Assembly: GCF_932274485.2 (NCBI RefSeq)
Contig: NC_065884.2
Span: 71,984,046 to 72,048,045 of the forward strand
Length of the DNA stretch: 64,000 bases
Direction of reading: 5' to 3'
From: Patella vulgata
Taxonomy: Eukaryota > Mollusca > Gastropoda > Patellidae
A program made the position numbers and the translations under genes. Position 1 is the first letter of the stretch; the number at the start of each line of letters is the position of its first letter. The notes below the pieces were generated by a model. It saw nothing but the letters and a program-made list of their open reading frames with translations. It was not told where the DNA came from and did not search any database. Below are positions 33,360 through 44,665 of the stretch, piece after piece.

Positions 33360-33962
33360 ATGGAATTAGTTATTTTTACCCCGGCTAACGAAATGGATGT
33401 AAGGCTAAAGACCCCATTTACATGTATGATATCAGGGCCCACACAATCGGGTAAGCGTCAATTGGTCAGGCGCTTGATTCTAGAACTACCACAAGTTGTC
33501 GATCAACCCATAGATCGTATCGTGTGGTGTTACGGTGTTTGGCAACCTTTGTACGAAGAATTAGCGGGTATCGTAGAATTTGTCGAAGGGTTATCCGCTA
33601 GTCTAAACCCCAAGGAAAGAACACTATTGATCATTGATGATTTGATGGACGAGACAACGGACAAAGTATCAAAACTCTTTACCCGCGGAAGTCACCACGA
33701 AAATACTTCCGTCATTTATATTGTTCAAAATCTGTTTCATAAAGGTAAACATCACAGGACGATCAGTCTCAATGCCCATTACATGATTATATTTAAGAAC
33801 CCTCGAGACATGTCTGCTATAACGCAATTAGCCAAGCAGATGTACCCTGGGAAAACTAATTTTGTTCGTGAAAGTTACGAGGACGCTACAAGGAAACCCT
33901 ATTCGTATTTATTTCTCGATTTGAAGAGTACAACCCCCGACCTTTTTGAGACTTCGGAGTAG
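33360..33962 (+). CDS. packaging ATPase, Polinton/adintovirus type
   Basis: 200 residues from ATG 33,360. The Walker A motif is GPTQSGKR at residues ~25-32 and the Walker B motif LLIIDDLMDE at ~88-97. Between and after them lie the blocks IVWCYGVWQPLYEEL, FTRGSHHENTSVIYIVQNLF and LNAHYMIIFKNPRDMS, all familiar from the FtsK/HerA-like genome-packaging ATPases of Polintons and related viruses. Length fits the family. The family packs virus DNA into capsids; no capsid gene is seen here. This is the most diagnostic gene of the element. Confidence 0.75.
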   Translation: MELVIFTPANEMDVRLKTPFTCMISGPTQSGKRQLVRRLILELPQVVDQPIDRIVWCYGVWQPLYEELAGIVEFVEGLSASLNPKERTLLIIDDLMDETTDKVSKLFTRGSHHENTSVIYIVQNLFHKGKHHRTISLNAHYMIIFKNPRDMSAITQLAKQMYPGKTNFVRESYEDATRKPYSYLFLDLKSTTPDLFETSE

Positions 33963-34058
33963 TATTTTCCCTAGGGATAACCCCACGGTGTACGTACCAA
34001 AGGTATAAAAGCAATTGATTTTCGACTGTACCTACACACAGTTGTCCGAAAATAGATA

Positions 34059-34391
34059 ATGTATGGTCTAGATCGTCACGCCAAGCTATTACAAGCACTC
34101 AAGCGGGTCAAACCAAGACAGCGAATACATATTATTAAAAACGCAAGTAAACCAGTCATTGACGCATTGTGTGAGTGTTGTCTTAACATCTTGAAAGGGA
34201 GAGTTCGACTCTCGGCATACCACAAGAAACGATTGTCGAAACACAAACGTAGTCTAAGACATTTAGCGGACCGTAAAGTCGCCCTGAAACAGAAGAAAAA
34301 AATCCTGCAGAGGGGTGGATTTCTTGCTAGCTTGCTAGCACCTCTGGTAGGGATTCTAGGGAGTGTGGTACCTAAAATATTCGGGTTGTAA
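34059..34391 (+). CDS. pX-like small basic protein (virus-like element)
   Basis: 110 residues from ATG 34,059, with a TATA-like box at about 34,003. The body is rich in Lys/Arg (KKRLSKHKRSLRHLADRK, KQKKKIL) and the C-terminus is a Gly-led hydrophobic segment (RGGFLASLLAPLVGILGSVV). This matches the pX-like proteins of adintoviruses and Polintons, comparable to adenovirus minor core or membrane-active peptides. It directly follows the ATPase, as is usual in such elements. Confidence 0.6.
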   Translation: MYGLDRHAKLLQALKRVKPRQRIHIIKNASKPVIDALCECCLNILKGRVRLSAYHKKRLSKHKRSLRHLADRKVALKQKKKILQRGGFLASLLAPLVGILGSVVPKIFGL

Positions 34392-34421
34392 TGGAATTTA
34401 CTAAACATAACGCTAACGCTA

Positions 34422-34980
34422 CAATATACGTCCACATTCCAATTCTGCTTTGATTGACAAGGTACTTTGTCAAGAAGGCTAGGCTTTTGGTTTGTTTAGC
34501 GTTGAGGGTCGTGCATCAACATCAATAGTTCCTGTCCTTAGAGTATAACTTATTAATAAGTATACCAAGATAATGCATTCAGAATTGTGCCTTTCACATT
34601 CCAAAGGCAAAAAGTGGGCGTGACTCTGCTCCTGGGGGTTGAGACATTCACCAAAATCAATAGTGGACTCCCTAAGGCAATAAGGAATACATATGCCAAG
34701 TACCGAGCGGCTTCATTAAGAATTGCGACCTGGGAGTCGGCTAAGCAGTTATCCTGAGGCTATAAGGAATACATAACCCAAGTTTAAAGACGATCCATTA
34801 AGAAATGTGCACTACACGACGTAAAGAGAATCCTAATGCAGCAATACACCTTAGCAGCAATATACAGTCCATATTGTTGCTTTGATCGATATGATCCAGT
34901 TTATGTGGAGGGCTTGTCAAATTAAACTGGGTTGTAGGACTGCTATCAGTACAACATTTCATTCACATTAACACAACAAT
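34422..34980 (+). repeat. diverged copy of the 57.4-58.7 kb repeat family
   Basis: Contains gtgggcgtgactctgctcctgggggttg, close to the gggcgtggctctgcccctg units at 57.6-58.5 kb, followed by the ataaggaataca and aagaattgcgacctg blocks of the same unit. 34,422-34,470 and 34,855-34,905 are related direct repeats around cagtccatattgttgctttg. No gene. Confidence 0.6.
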
Positions 34981-37202
34981 TTTTTTAAAAGAATTACTGT
35001 CTTTATTCTAAAAGCATGGACTTTGAGAAGTGTTTGGCATAATTTCTTGGTGTCTTGTTATCTTCAGAAAAGTAGGATGAGCAAAACAACAAAATCTGAA
35101 AAAAAAATTAAACAAATTAGAAATAAAACAACATCTGCAGAAATAAAACATCTGCAGAAAAATTTCTTTTTTTGGTAAAAAGATTGTAAACTAGACCTGC
35201 ATGCAGGAATGACGGGTTTCACTGGTGCCAAGTTACTCTTAAACATGTCACTTTCGGTGCCAAGTTACACTTGAACATATGTCACTTCCGGTACCAACGA
35301 AACCACTAAACAGGTTTCCAAATTAACATTGCACACAAATAAAATGGACGTAGAATCAATCAATCAATCCAGCAATATCAAGTCATTTTATACATTTGTT
35401 ACTTGTAAATGATCTTGACAAAATTAAATTACTTCCGGTGTTAATGAAAATGTTCAATTAGTCTTATGAAATCAGAAATGGCATACGATATCATATAGTG
35501 ACAATTTTATGTAAATCGAATAATAATTGCCACTTTTAAAGACCAAAAAACTTGAAAAGTGACTTGTAGAAAATCTGCTATTTCTCTGCAACCGTACAAG
35601 TTAGAAACTATTTTTTGGTATCTGTATGATCGTATGGGTTCATTCTATTTGTTGATTGGCATCAAATACCATAATTTGAAAAAGATTTCAAAACAGACTC
35701 ATTCGAATAAAATATCTGTTTTGAAGGCTAAAAATTCAGTTTTTGCCAAAATGACGTTACTTCCGATGATAATGAAAATCTTAAATTACTTGTATGAAAT
35801 CACAAATGGCATTAGGTATAACATGGTGTAACGTTTATGAAAATCGAATAACAATTGACACTTATGGCCCCGAAACCTTCAAAAGTGACCTGTAGAAAAC
35901 CGTCTATTTCTCGGCAACCGAACAAGTTAGAAACAATTTTATGATATCTATATGACCATATGAGTTGTATTTATATGTGAATTTAAACCAAAAGTTAAAA
36001 TTATTAATACATATTAAGTTATTCATGGTTGAATAAAACATTGATTTAAAAAGTTTAAAATGCAGTTTTTGACCAAATGACGTCACTTCCGGTGTCAATT
36101 TTAAATTGTAATCAACTTGATATGACACTACATGCTTTTTGAATCAAATGATGTCACTTTTATAAAAATCCAATAATAATTGACTATTTTACAGGCAAAA
36201 TAACGAAAACAGTGACTTGTACAGAACTGCCCATTTCTTGGGAACTGCTTATATTACAAACTAATTTTAACATACATTTTCTTCGTATGGATTATAGCTA
36301 CAAGTTTATAAAAGTTACGAAGAAATATTTTAAAATCTGAAAAGCCTGAATAGGTTGTAAATAGGTCAATTTTACACCATTTTTAGCCATTTAATCGAAT
36401 TTGCTCGAAAATGAAATCGAAATTAAAAAAACTGCTTCCGACATTTTTTGCGCCTTGAAAGGGCACACTCTTTGAGTCAAATAATTTTTCAAAAAAATAA
36501 TATTTGTTTTCGAAAAATGGTACCTAACTGTCAAAATTGTAGTTTTTGGTAAAATTATGCCACTTCCGGTGCTGACAGATAACACTTCCGGTAATAAAAA
36601 AAATGACAATTGAGACAACGAAGCATATGAACTTTGTTTTATACAAATCGATCAATAAAAAATTAATCTAGGACTGAAAAACTGAATTAGCCAATGGCGG
36701 CCAAGGAAAATTACTGAGACAAAATTTTTTAACATTTTTGCACTAGTCAGATGACTCTTTAATTCTGTGCACAATACGACTAAAAAATATTCATAAATAA
36801 AAAAGTTTTTTGTAAAATTTTAAATTTTCGAAATTTGGCGCCTAATATCTTCGAAGATTTGCCGAAAATCAAAAATCGAAAGTAGCGTAGCTATGTGCCC
36901 TGTCTCCAGCTATGCCAAAATGTATCGAAAGTTAAAATTCAATGATTATTGTTAAAATTACTGCAATATTTTAAAAAACGATAATTTGGTGATTTCGGAC
37001 ATTTCGCATTGTCGCAGAACGTTCAAAATAGCTTTATCCTCTAAGTCACACCCACTTTCCCAGTAAAACCGAAGAAATCATAACGATGCGACACGTAGTT
37101 GCTGAGATCTATTCAAATTGGAATCTGAATAATAATAATAAGAATAATAATTTTAACAAAAACAATAGTGTTTCACACAAGCTACGCAGTGTGAAACCCT
37201 AA
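34981..37202 (+). mobile_element. non-autonomous element with Helitron-like 3' end
   Basis: 2.2 kb of non-coding AT-rich DNA with internal imperfect repeats (acttccggt, aaaatcgaataacaattgac, aaccgaacaagttagaaac). It ends in a hairpin, gtttcacac (37,170-37,178) and gtgtgaaac (37,189-37,197), followed by CTAA at 37,199-37,202 and T. Hairpin plus CTRR before T is Helitron-like, although the usual spacing between hairpin and CTRR is longer. The 5' end was not located; it may extend left to 34.4 kb. Confidence 0.4.
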
Positions 37203-38379
37203 TTAAGGTGTTGGTTTACTTTGCTATCTTATGTATAGGAATCCTCAACAAACCCAAGATTTTTTAAACCGATCAAGGGACATAACTCTTCCAGTACTTA
37301 TTGGGAATTTGAAAATTAATCGACTTTTTTATTTCATCAAAAGAAACAGTATATATTTCAAGTCATTTGGATGATAACATTTGCTTCTAAAGTGTCAACA
37401 AGATTTTTTTAAATTGATGAAGGGCAGTAACAGTATTTATTGGAATTTTCTGAAAGTAAATGACTTTAATGTAACCTTCTACATTGGTATGCATGTTATA
37501 ACATGTTTGCAATGTAGTGCTTTGTGTGCACAAGATTTGATGGAACATTACATGGCTGTCTTCATCAGTTTGGTCAGGTGGGGTTGATAAACGAGCACAT
37601 GTGCGCTTATATGTATAAATGGGTTCCAATGAGTGTATTATGGAATTCCAGAAAAGATAATAGCTTGCTTGATTTCAACAAAGCTGATCCTAGGTAAAAC
37701 ATGAATGACATTTGGCATTGATTTTACTATATATGGATAACAATTATAATTGTTACTTACATCTACATGGATTATTTACTCTTCTCAGTATTTTTACTGT
37801 TCTCTGTATTTTACATGACTTTTAGCTAAGTGCCACAAAAGCTGGTTTCTTTGTTTATTATCTGAATCCTATAATATAAAAAAAATCTAAATGTAGTTTT
37901 TAAAACAGGCATAGTTTGACAACATATGTAAAAATTTATTAGGTGTAAAGTACAAGAGCAGTTTAAAATATGTGAACTTAAAAGATGCAAAGTTAGAATA
38001 AATTATATATATCTAAATGTTCATAGCATTTACCTTAATTTATGTTTGTTGATTGTAGTACATATTCACCATATATTAATAAAGTCATCTCCAATCCATG
38101 AACATCATGCATAGTTGCTTGTAAAAGAAAAAATTGAAATAAAAAAATTAGAAACATGAAACAATTTATGTACAACAGTGTCTTGCATATAAGTATGTAT
38201 ATCTTTCCTCAAATGGAATTTTATCCCCAGTAAAACTATTGCCCCATTGAAAGACTTTAAATTTAAAGACACATTATGTAAGTGAAACTCTGCCTATTAC
38301 AGATCTTTCTTTAGGCCGAAATGTTTCCTAAATTATCAATTAAGACAATAATTAACTGATTTAGACCATAATCAACTAT
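37203..38379. other. no gene recognised
   Basis: AT-rich DNA with short open frames lacking family features. 38,255-38,455 carries the left half of a dispersed MITE-like repeat (see 59,883-60,253). Confidence 0.55.
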
Positions 38380-40605
38380 CGATGGCAATATTAAACAGAT
38401 TAGAATGGTTCAGCCATATTTTGATACAATTCAAAAATAAAGGAGTGAGAATTAAGCGGCCCACACATGCGCAATATAATTGTCAACATTATTGATGTCA
38501 ATTTTATTGAAGCACATTTCGGTTTCCGACATGCATTCAATTATATAGTCTCAATTTTCATTCTTAAAAATTTGTTTAATTTGCATTTTTGTCTGAGAAA
38601 TTTAATCAGCAGTAAAGTCTTCAACGCTAACATTTGAGTGTACAAAGAAATGTTATTTAAAAGGCTCAAGCTAACTTTTGTGTGTCAGATTTTTTGAGGT
38701 TTAATTTCCTTTTCCATTACATGTACTTACAGTATATGCCATCACATCCCTTGGAACAAATCTCTCTTCACTTTTCTGCTATACATTGTATGTAGCTGCT
38801 TTAAAAGTCCACCAGATTTGTATGAATACAAATTCTATTTGATCTTGAAAGAATTTTAATAATCTGAAAAAAAAAAATGGTAGCCTCCCTACTCCCCCAC
38901 AACAATGCAGGAGCCCTTAGCTAAAAGAAATCAGAGATTAGCTTTTGTATCTATTTCCAAAGTATTTTTTGATTAGGTTGCAGAGTTCAATTTCAAAATA
39001 TTGGAATATGAAAGCTGGTTAATTTTAAGTGGATAAGAATGTTGGTAATTTTATGCCAATTTTAAGTTGAATATATGATTAATTATTTGATACAAGCGTA
39101 GAAGAAATTTTGTATTTTCATTGAAAGAATTCCTGCATTGTGGTGGTGGTTTTTCACTTTAGCAAATAAAACTGTCAATATCATGTGCATAGTACACACT
39201 GTTATGACTTTTTGTAATAATTCAGGATGAATACTATAGATTTACTTATATTTATATTATAAATGAAATAACTGCTTATGTTTTTTTTTCTGAAAAGTGA
39301 AAAATCATCAGCCCCAACAATTTCCCTTCATTCTATCATCCATTTTTCTACATTTCCATACTGTTAATTTTCTTCATACATATGTTGCACCATTTCAAAT
39401 ATTTACATCTCTTGGTACTATCGATGGCATTGAATTTCTACAATATTAAAAAGATTAAAATGGTTCAGGCATATTTTGATATAATCTAAAAATAAAGGAG
39501 TGTGACTAACTTTGAAGAACCAAAACGCTGATTGCACTATTATACATGTACACATCTTGTCAAACCATCAAAGGCTAATATCTTTGTCCGCAATAGAGAA
39601 ATTTGAATAAAATTTTCAAATTATTCATTTTACATTATGACTTTTTGAACCGTTACAGGAAGAATAATTAGCTCTATTTCTAAGTCTTGCATAATTTTTC
39701 CCGAAACTTTTGTTTAATTTGCATTTGTGTGTGATAAATTACATCAGCAGTAAAGAGTTCAACACTAACATTTGAGTGAGCAAAATTGTCATTTAAAAGG
39801 CTCAAGCTGAAATTTGTATGTTAGATTTATTGAGCTTTAATTTTCTTTTCAGTTACTTACAGTATATGCCATCACATCCATCGGAACAAATCTCTCTTCA
39901 GTTTTCTGATATACATTGTATGTAGCTGCTTTAAAAGTCCACCAGATTTGTACGAATTTGTATGAATACAAATTCTATTTGATCTTGAAAGAATTTTAAT
40001 AATCTGAAAAAAAATGGTAGCCTCCCTTCTCCCCTACAGCTACCCCTATAACAATGCAGGAGATCTTAGCTAAAAGAAATCAGAGATTAGCTTTTGTATC
40101 TAATTCCAAAGTATTTTTTGATTAGGTTGCAGGGTTCAATTTCAAAATATTGGAATATGAAAGCTTGTTAATTTTAAGTGGATAAGAATGTTGGTAATTT
40201 CATGTCAATTTTAAGTTGAATATATGATTAATTATTTGATACAAGCATAGAAGAAATTTTGTATTTTCATTGAAAGAATTCCTGCATTGTTCCCTACCTA
40301 TTCCTAGGGTGGTCGTTTTTCACTTTAGCAAATAAAACTGTCAATATCATGTGGTTTTTTTTTCATTATGTTTCACTTTTTAATGAAGTGCACAGTGCAC
40401 ACTGTTATGACTTTGTAATAATTCAGGATGAACACTATAGATTTAATTATATTTATATTATAAATGAAGTAATTGGTTATGTTTTTTTTTCTGAAAAGTG
40501 GAAAACCATCACCCCCAACAATTCCCTTCATTCTATCATCCCTTTTTTTCTACATTTCCATATTGTTCATTTCCTTCATACATTATGCTGCACTATTTCA
40601 AATAT
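38380..40605. repeat. tandem duplication, two copies of about 1.1 kb
   Basis: 38,380-39,417 and 39,418-40,605 are collinear copies: ctatcgatggca at the start, tacttacagtatatgcc and gaatttgtatgaatacaaatt in the middle, and catttcaaatatttacatct at the end. It forms the 3' flank of the zinc-knuckle gene at 40,606 and recurs, more diverged, at 46.6-47.4 kb behind the Helentron ORF. Confidence 0.8.
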
Positions 40606-42144
40606 TTACATCTTCCTGTCTCTTTTCCACGGGCATTTAAATACATAATGTCCATACTTTCCACATCCCTGACATTGCTCAAACCGCGACCTGCACACAT
40701 TTTCCTTGTGTCCATCTTTTCCACAACATGCACATTCAGAGTCTACATTACAAAATGTCAGTCTGGAATGTCTGTCTTTTCCACATCTCATACAAAGTCC
40801 TGCTAGTGTCCTTGACCAACTAACTTCCAGGGCCTCTGTAGGTAATTCAAAATCCAATCCCATTTTGTTAAACAACATACCTACAATTCTAGTTACATAT
40901 GTAAACTTGAAATGTATACCATCCCCTGTTGTACATACTCTTACTCCTCCATTATCTTCCATATCTTCTGCCACATCCACATAATCAATTCCAAGATCTT
41001 CCAATTTCGTTTTACATATCTTATTCAGTCTCACTACATATTCTTTTTTCAACCCCTTTCTATGTCCTGGCAAAAGGACACCAACATTCTTTCTCAAGTC
41101 CATATAAACTCTCGCTGCAGATACGATATGACCAGCAATTACCTCAAAAATTTCTTCTACTGTGTTTTCATCCCCTGTTTTTGTCAATTCTTCCAACACA
41201 TCAGAGCAGCTGCTAAGATCATTGCTTCCTAAATTCAAAATGACATGCTTCACTTTCCCATTTTCAGGTATGCAGGTTTTCTTATTCTTGAGAAATTCTG
41301 ATACTGTCATTCCGCCATAGCATCTTATGATGGCACCTTCCTCTCTTACCCATTCTACCAACTGTTTACTTGTGGTAAATGGCTTCAAATTACTATCCCC
41401 TATCAATGCGCATTTACTGTCCAATTCCATCTTCATTCCATCTTTCAATATTCTGAAATCTTTTCCAGAAACTCCACTTGTACTTCCAATACTGCTAATA
41501 CTGTCGGTACTTCCCATTCTTTTCAAACCTCTCTTCATTCTGTTACAACTCTGCTCTACTAATTCCGTTGCAGACAATTGTGCCTGAGTATTGGTACTTG
41601 GTGATCTACATGCATGTACAGTTTCATCAGGAATACTTTTCAAGCTAGACTTTACAATTTCGGATGCTAGAAGTTTTCCCCTGCTTTCTCTAGGTGACAA
41701 ACTGTCGTCATCCATAGGCTCTTCATTGAATGAAACTATTCTTTTTTTTCCATGTGAGCTTTTCATTGCAAATTTGTCCTCATCTTTTCTCTCTTTCAAT
41801 TTTCTGTTTTCTGATCGTAAAATTCCATTTTCTTCCGTGAGTTGTTGTACCTGCTGCTGCAAGGATACATTCAATTGATTCATTTTACTGCTTTTCTCTA
41901 TTGCCTCTGTGTTCTTGTCTACTTTCTGTTCAAGTTCTGTCAGCAATTTCAAAATTCTATCCATGGCTGTTGGCTCCTCATCCATGCTCAATTTACTTAA
42001 ACTGCTTGACAAATGTTTGTCAAGCCCAAGTACCTCTGTTTCCTCTGTCTCAATATCTACTTCCCTTTTTCCAACTTCCTCTATCTCATTCTCATCCACC
42101 GACAGGCTGGGGTGGCCACTTTTGTCTTTCTTTTCCTCACTCAT
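40606..42144 (-). CDS. SGNH-hydrolase-like protein with three CCHC zinc knuckles
   Basis: 512 residues from ATG 42,144. Residues 1-160 are acidic and then coiled-coil (LLTELEQKVDKNTEAIEK, LQQQVQQLTEENGILRSE). Residues ~250-420 read as an SGNH/GDSL fold: CALIGDSNLKPF (Ser block), VILNLGSNDLSS (Gly-x-Asn-Asp block) and TGDGIHFK (Asp-x-x-His block). The C-terminus has CMRCGKDRHSRLTFC, CACCGKDGHKENVC and CQGCGKYGHYVFKC, three CCHC-type nucleic-acid-binding knuckles. Esterase plus RNA/DNA-binding modules are typical of mobile-element accessory proteins, for example CR1-group ORF1. It starts only 30 bases after the stop of the coiled-coil ORF upstream, and a 3'-splice-like tttctatttacag sits just before the ATG. 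No interruption is visible. Confidence 0.65.
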   Translation of the reverse strand: MSEEKKDKSGHPSLSVDENEIEEVGKREVDIETEETEVLGLDKHLSSSLSKLSMDEEPTAMDRILKLLTELEQKVDKNTEAIEKSSKMNQLNVSLQQQVQQLTEENGILRSENRKLKERKDEDKFAMKSSHGKKRIVSFNEEPMDDDSLSPRESRGKLLASEIVKSSLKSIPDETVHACRSPSTNTQAQLSATELVEQSCNRMKRGLKRMGSTDSISSIGSTSGVSGKDFRILKDGMKMELDSKCALIGDSNLKPFTTSKQLVEWVREEGAIIRCYGGMTVSEFLKNKKTCIPENGKVKHVILNLGSNDLSSCSDVLEELTKTGDENTVEEIFEVIAGHIVSAARVYMDLRKNVGVLLPGHRKGLKKEYVVRLNKICKTKLEDLGIDYVDVAEDMEDNGGVRVCTTGDGIHFKFTYVTRIVGMLFNKMGLDFELPTEALEVSWSRTLAGLCMRCGKDRHSRLTFCNVDSECACCGKDGHKENVCRSRFEQCQGCGKYGHYVFKCPWKRDRKM

Positions 42145-42174
42145 ACACTGTAAATAGAAAACATGTATACAGTG
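42145..42174 (-). promoter_or_regulatory. 30-base inter-ORF spacer with hairpin
   Basis: The spacer and its edges can pair: acactgta at the left and tatacagtgt at the right. It contains tttctatttacag, a plausible 3' splice site that would let a separate mRNA start translation at the downstream ORF. Reinitiation after the first ORF is the alternative. Confidence 0.4.
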
Positions 42175-42762
42175 TTATCTTTTTGCCTTTTTAGATGGTT
42201 CTTCTGCATTTTTCTCACAAGATGCTTTCCTCTTAAACAAATCTACTGCAGTATTCTGACTTTCTGTTTGAAATACTGATCTATCTTGATTTTCATCAGA
42301 CAGTTCATTCAGTTCAATAGCTGAATTGTCAATTGTTTTTTCCTGAATTTCTCTACTTGTACTCTCGTCGTCTCTTTTCGGTGTTGATGCTATTGGCGTT
42401 TCGTCTTGCAACATTTTAATCATTGCGGACTCATCCAATTCATCTCGTGTTTCCGCTAATTTCTTTTCTAATGACTTACAATTCTTACGCAATTCAACCA
42501 CTAATTTGTCAGTAACTTCTGTTTCATTACTTATCCCACTGCAATCATTTTTTATCTGTGCTATAAATGCATTTATGTTTCTACAGTATACAGATAATTC
42601 ATTCTTTAATACATCCAAATCACGTTCTAATGCAGGTTTATCTCCTACGATTACATCATATTTTGCAGCTCTTATCATCATTTCAAAATTATCTCCTTTG
42701 TTAGCATGCTTTTCCTTGAAACTTTCAATATGTTTTTCTAAAGTCTTACATTTTTCTGACAT
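42175..42762 (-). CDS. coiled-coil protein with bipartite NLS
   Basis: 195 residues from ATG 42,762. Residues 1-110 are heptad-rich and charged (KCKTLEKHIESFKEKHAN, LRKNCKSLEKKLAETRDELDE), the middle is Ser/Thr/Glu-rich and probably disordered, and the C-terminus KRKASCEKNAEEPSKKAKR is a bipartite nuclear localisation signal. I do not recognise a family. The ATG follows a TAG trinucleotide that could be a weak 3' splice site. Together with the next ORF it forms a two-ORF unit like that of many retroelements, but no reverse transcriptase is nearby. Confidence 0.5.
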   Translation of the reverse strand: MSEKCKTLEKHIESFKEKHANKGDNFEMMIRAAKYDVIVGDKPALERDLDVLKNELSVYCRNINAFIAQIKNDCSGISNETEVTDKLVVELRKNCKSLEKKLAETRDELDESAMIKMLQDETPIASTPKRDDESTSREIQEKTIDNSAIELNELSDENQDRSVFQTESQNTAVDLFKRKASCEKNAEEPSKKAKR

Positions 42763-44407
42763 CTACAATATTTTGATTTAAAATATTTGGTGGTATATTG
42801 GTAAACTTAATTAAGTCCTACACAACATTCTTTACATTGTTCTAAATGAAATGGTTCAACATCCTCTTTTTTGCACTGTCAGGGCTAATGAAGATTGATA
42901 TATGTCATCGTGAATTTTGTCATGCAAGTTGGATTATAGGCTTATAGCTTATACGTACTCAAGATATACCATTACAAATTTTATAGGCTATATTTGAAAA
43001 TTTAAAATGGACAAAAATGGGTTGAAAAGGATGTTAATTTAAACATAATCAACTAAATGCTGCCGATCAGCTGCGATATTTATTGGATTTGAGTATTTTG
43101 AGTACATTTTGTGTTGGAAGATTTAACATTAAAATGAATAATCAAGGGTTTGTTTTTATTTTATTGACTTTAGTTATGTTTTAGTTTATGCATAAATGTC
43201 AATCGCTAATATCTTGGTTCAGAACAGAGGAATTTGTCTGAAAATTCAGTATATTCTCTTTACCTTAACCATCATAGTGAGAACTGTCAGCTTATTTATC
43301 TAATCTGCCATTATGCCTATTTCATATGAATGTGTAAACTAATTTACATTGACATAAGAAAAAAATTAAAATTGTAATTTCTATATTTATTTTATGTGAA
43401 ATTTGTGAATAGTCCAAATTGAAGTGAAGTCAATCATGCTTGCTGAGTGCGCTCAACATGGTTTTTCTCTTGTTTATATATATGTTGTGTGAATCATCAA
43501 ATACTTTGGGCCTGTCCAGTGGCTTTAGATGATTTACTAAACATTCCCTATTATTAGTATTATCTTTGATAGGTATGGAAATGATATTCATTGATTCAAT
43601 GAAATGGGGAAATTAATTGAATTTTCTCTGGTAAAACTCAGATTATCAAAAGGGGCCTTCATTTAACTGTGGTGTAGAAATGTAAGACATTAAATCCCAT
43701 TGTTAGGCTACTTTCTTTAACTGAATGAAATTTTTTTGTGGATTTAGAAAATGCAATCTTATCAAAGTAAAGGCAAAAGCTGTAGTTTAAATAAATTTAT
43801 TTACACAGTGCACACAGCAGCCTAATAATTTAATGTTATCATCAGGACTAAAGACTAGTACCGGTAACGCATGAGAATATTGGGAAAGTATTGAAGGGGG
43901 ATTAAAGGAGATTGGATAAAAAGTTGACAGTTCTCCTTATACTAATAGTTAAATAAGATAACTTTAACAGAATATGCTGAAATGTTCAGTAAAATTGCCA
44001 CACCCTAAACCAAGATATTAGCCTCGGTTGAGGCAGATTTAGCTTTGGCATAGTGTTTTATGCATAAAGACTACATTAGTTAGATTAGGTGAGGTCCTAT
44101 TATATTCTCAAAGTTCCGTTTACCGTTTCAGCAATAGCTACATGTATTGCAAGCCAATAGGCCTACCGATACGTAACACAACAGATCAAGTTTTAAAAGA
44201 CAGTCGCCCGGGTTTTTATAATTCTATTATTATAGCGATTGAACACGACAATGTAATCCAATTTATATATTCAAATTTTGATGTGGGGTTTGTCGTTGTT
44301 AATCGGTTATTTAATTAAGAGTCAAGACAAGTTATTGTACATTATTCGTTTTCATTTCATTTGATAAATCGGTTATATGAGTAGGTTTATCAGAATAGCG
44401 TACTTAC
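42763..44407 (-). other. upstream non-coding region, probably intronic
   Basis: No open frames of interest. 42,890-43,300 contains a faint copy of the dispersed MITE-like repeat (ctaatatcttggttcagaac). A strong splice donor, GTAAGT on the minus strand, lies at 44,402-44,407, which would make most of this region a 5' UTR intron of the two-ORF gene. Confidence 0.35.
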
Positions 44408-44519
44408 CCCAATATTTGTTTCCGATGATAAATTAGGTCTTGAATAAATAAAGTTGAAAATTTGTTTAGCCGCTGCAATCACTGATATCTACATAATAGT
44501 AACGCCAATGTGCAAATGG

Positions 44520-44665
44520 CAGCAGTGAGTATAAATCAGTCGCAGAATTCACGAGATTTGGGAATCACGTGACGAAAACGGCGCGAAATAAATAATGAGC
44601 TGGGAGGCGGAGCCAGCGCGCTCGCATTCTTTGATTGGCTGGAAACTTTAGCGATTGGGGAAAAT
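44520..44665 (-). promoter_or_regulatory. candidate promoter of the two-ORF gene
   Basis: Reading the minus strand leftwards: CCAAT boxes at about 44,655 and 44,636, a GC box (gggaggcgg on the plus strand, 44,602-44,610), an E2F-like TTTCGCGCC at 44,580-44,588 and an E-box CACGTG near 44,568. A CRE-like TGACGTCA lies further upstream at about 44,743. Order and spacing fit a TATA-less animal promoter firing towards 42.8 kb, followed by the donor at 44,407. Confidence 0.45.

Larger units (their letters stand above)
31196..34440 (+). mobile_element. Polinton/adintovirus-like element, partial fossil
   Basis: Four closely spaced plus-strand ORFs without introns include a packaging ATPase and a pX-like small protein, a pairing known from Polintons and adintoviruses. 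The left edge coincides with the end of R3 and starts AGTAGTATG; Polinton ends are known to begin AG, but no matching opposite end was found. DNA polymerase, integrase, protease and capsid genes are not visible, so the copy is incomplete. The visible ORFs are open, which suggests a fairly young copy. A TATA-like box (ggtataaaag at about 31,625 and 34,003; similar at 32,230 and 33,338) lies shortly before each ORF. Confidence 0.65.
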
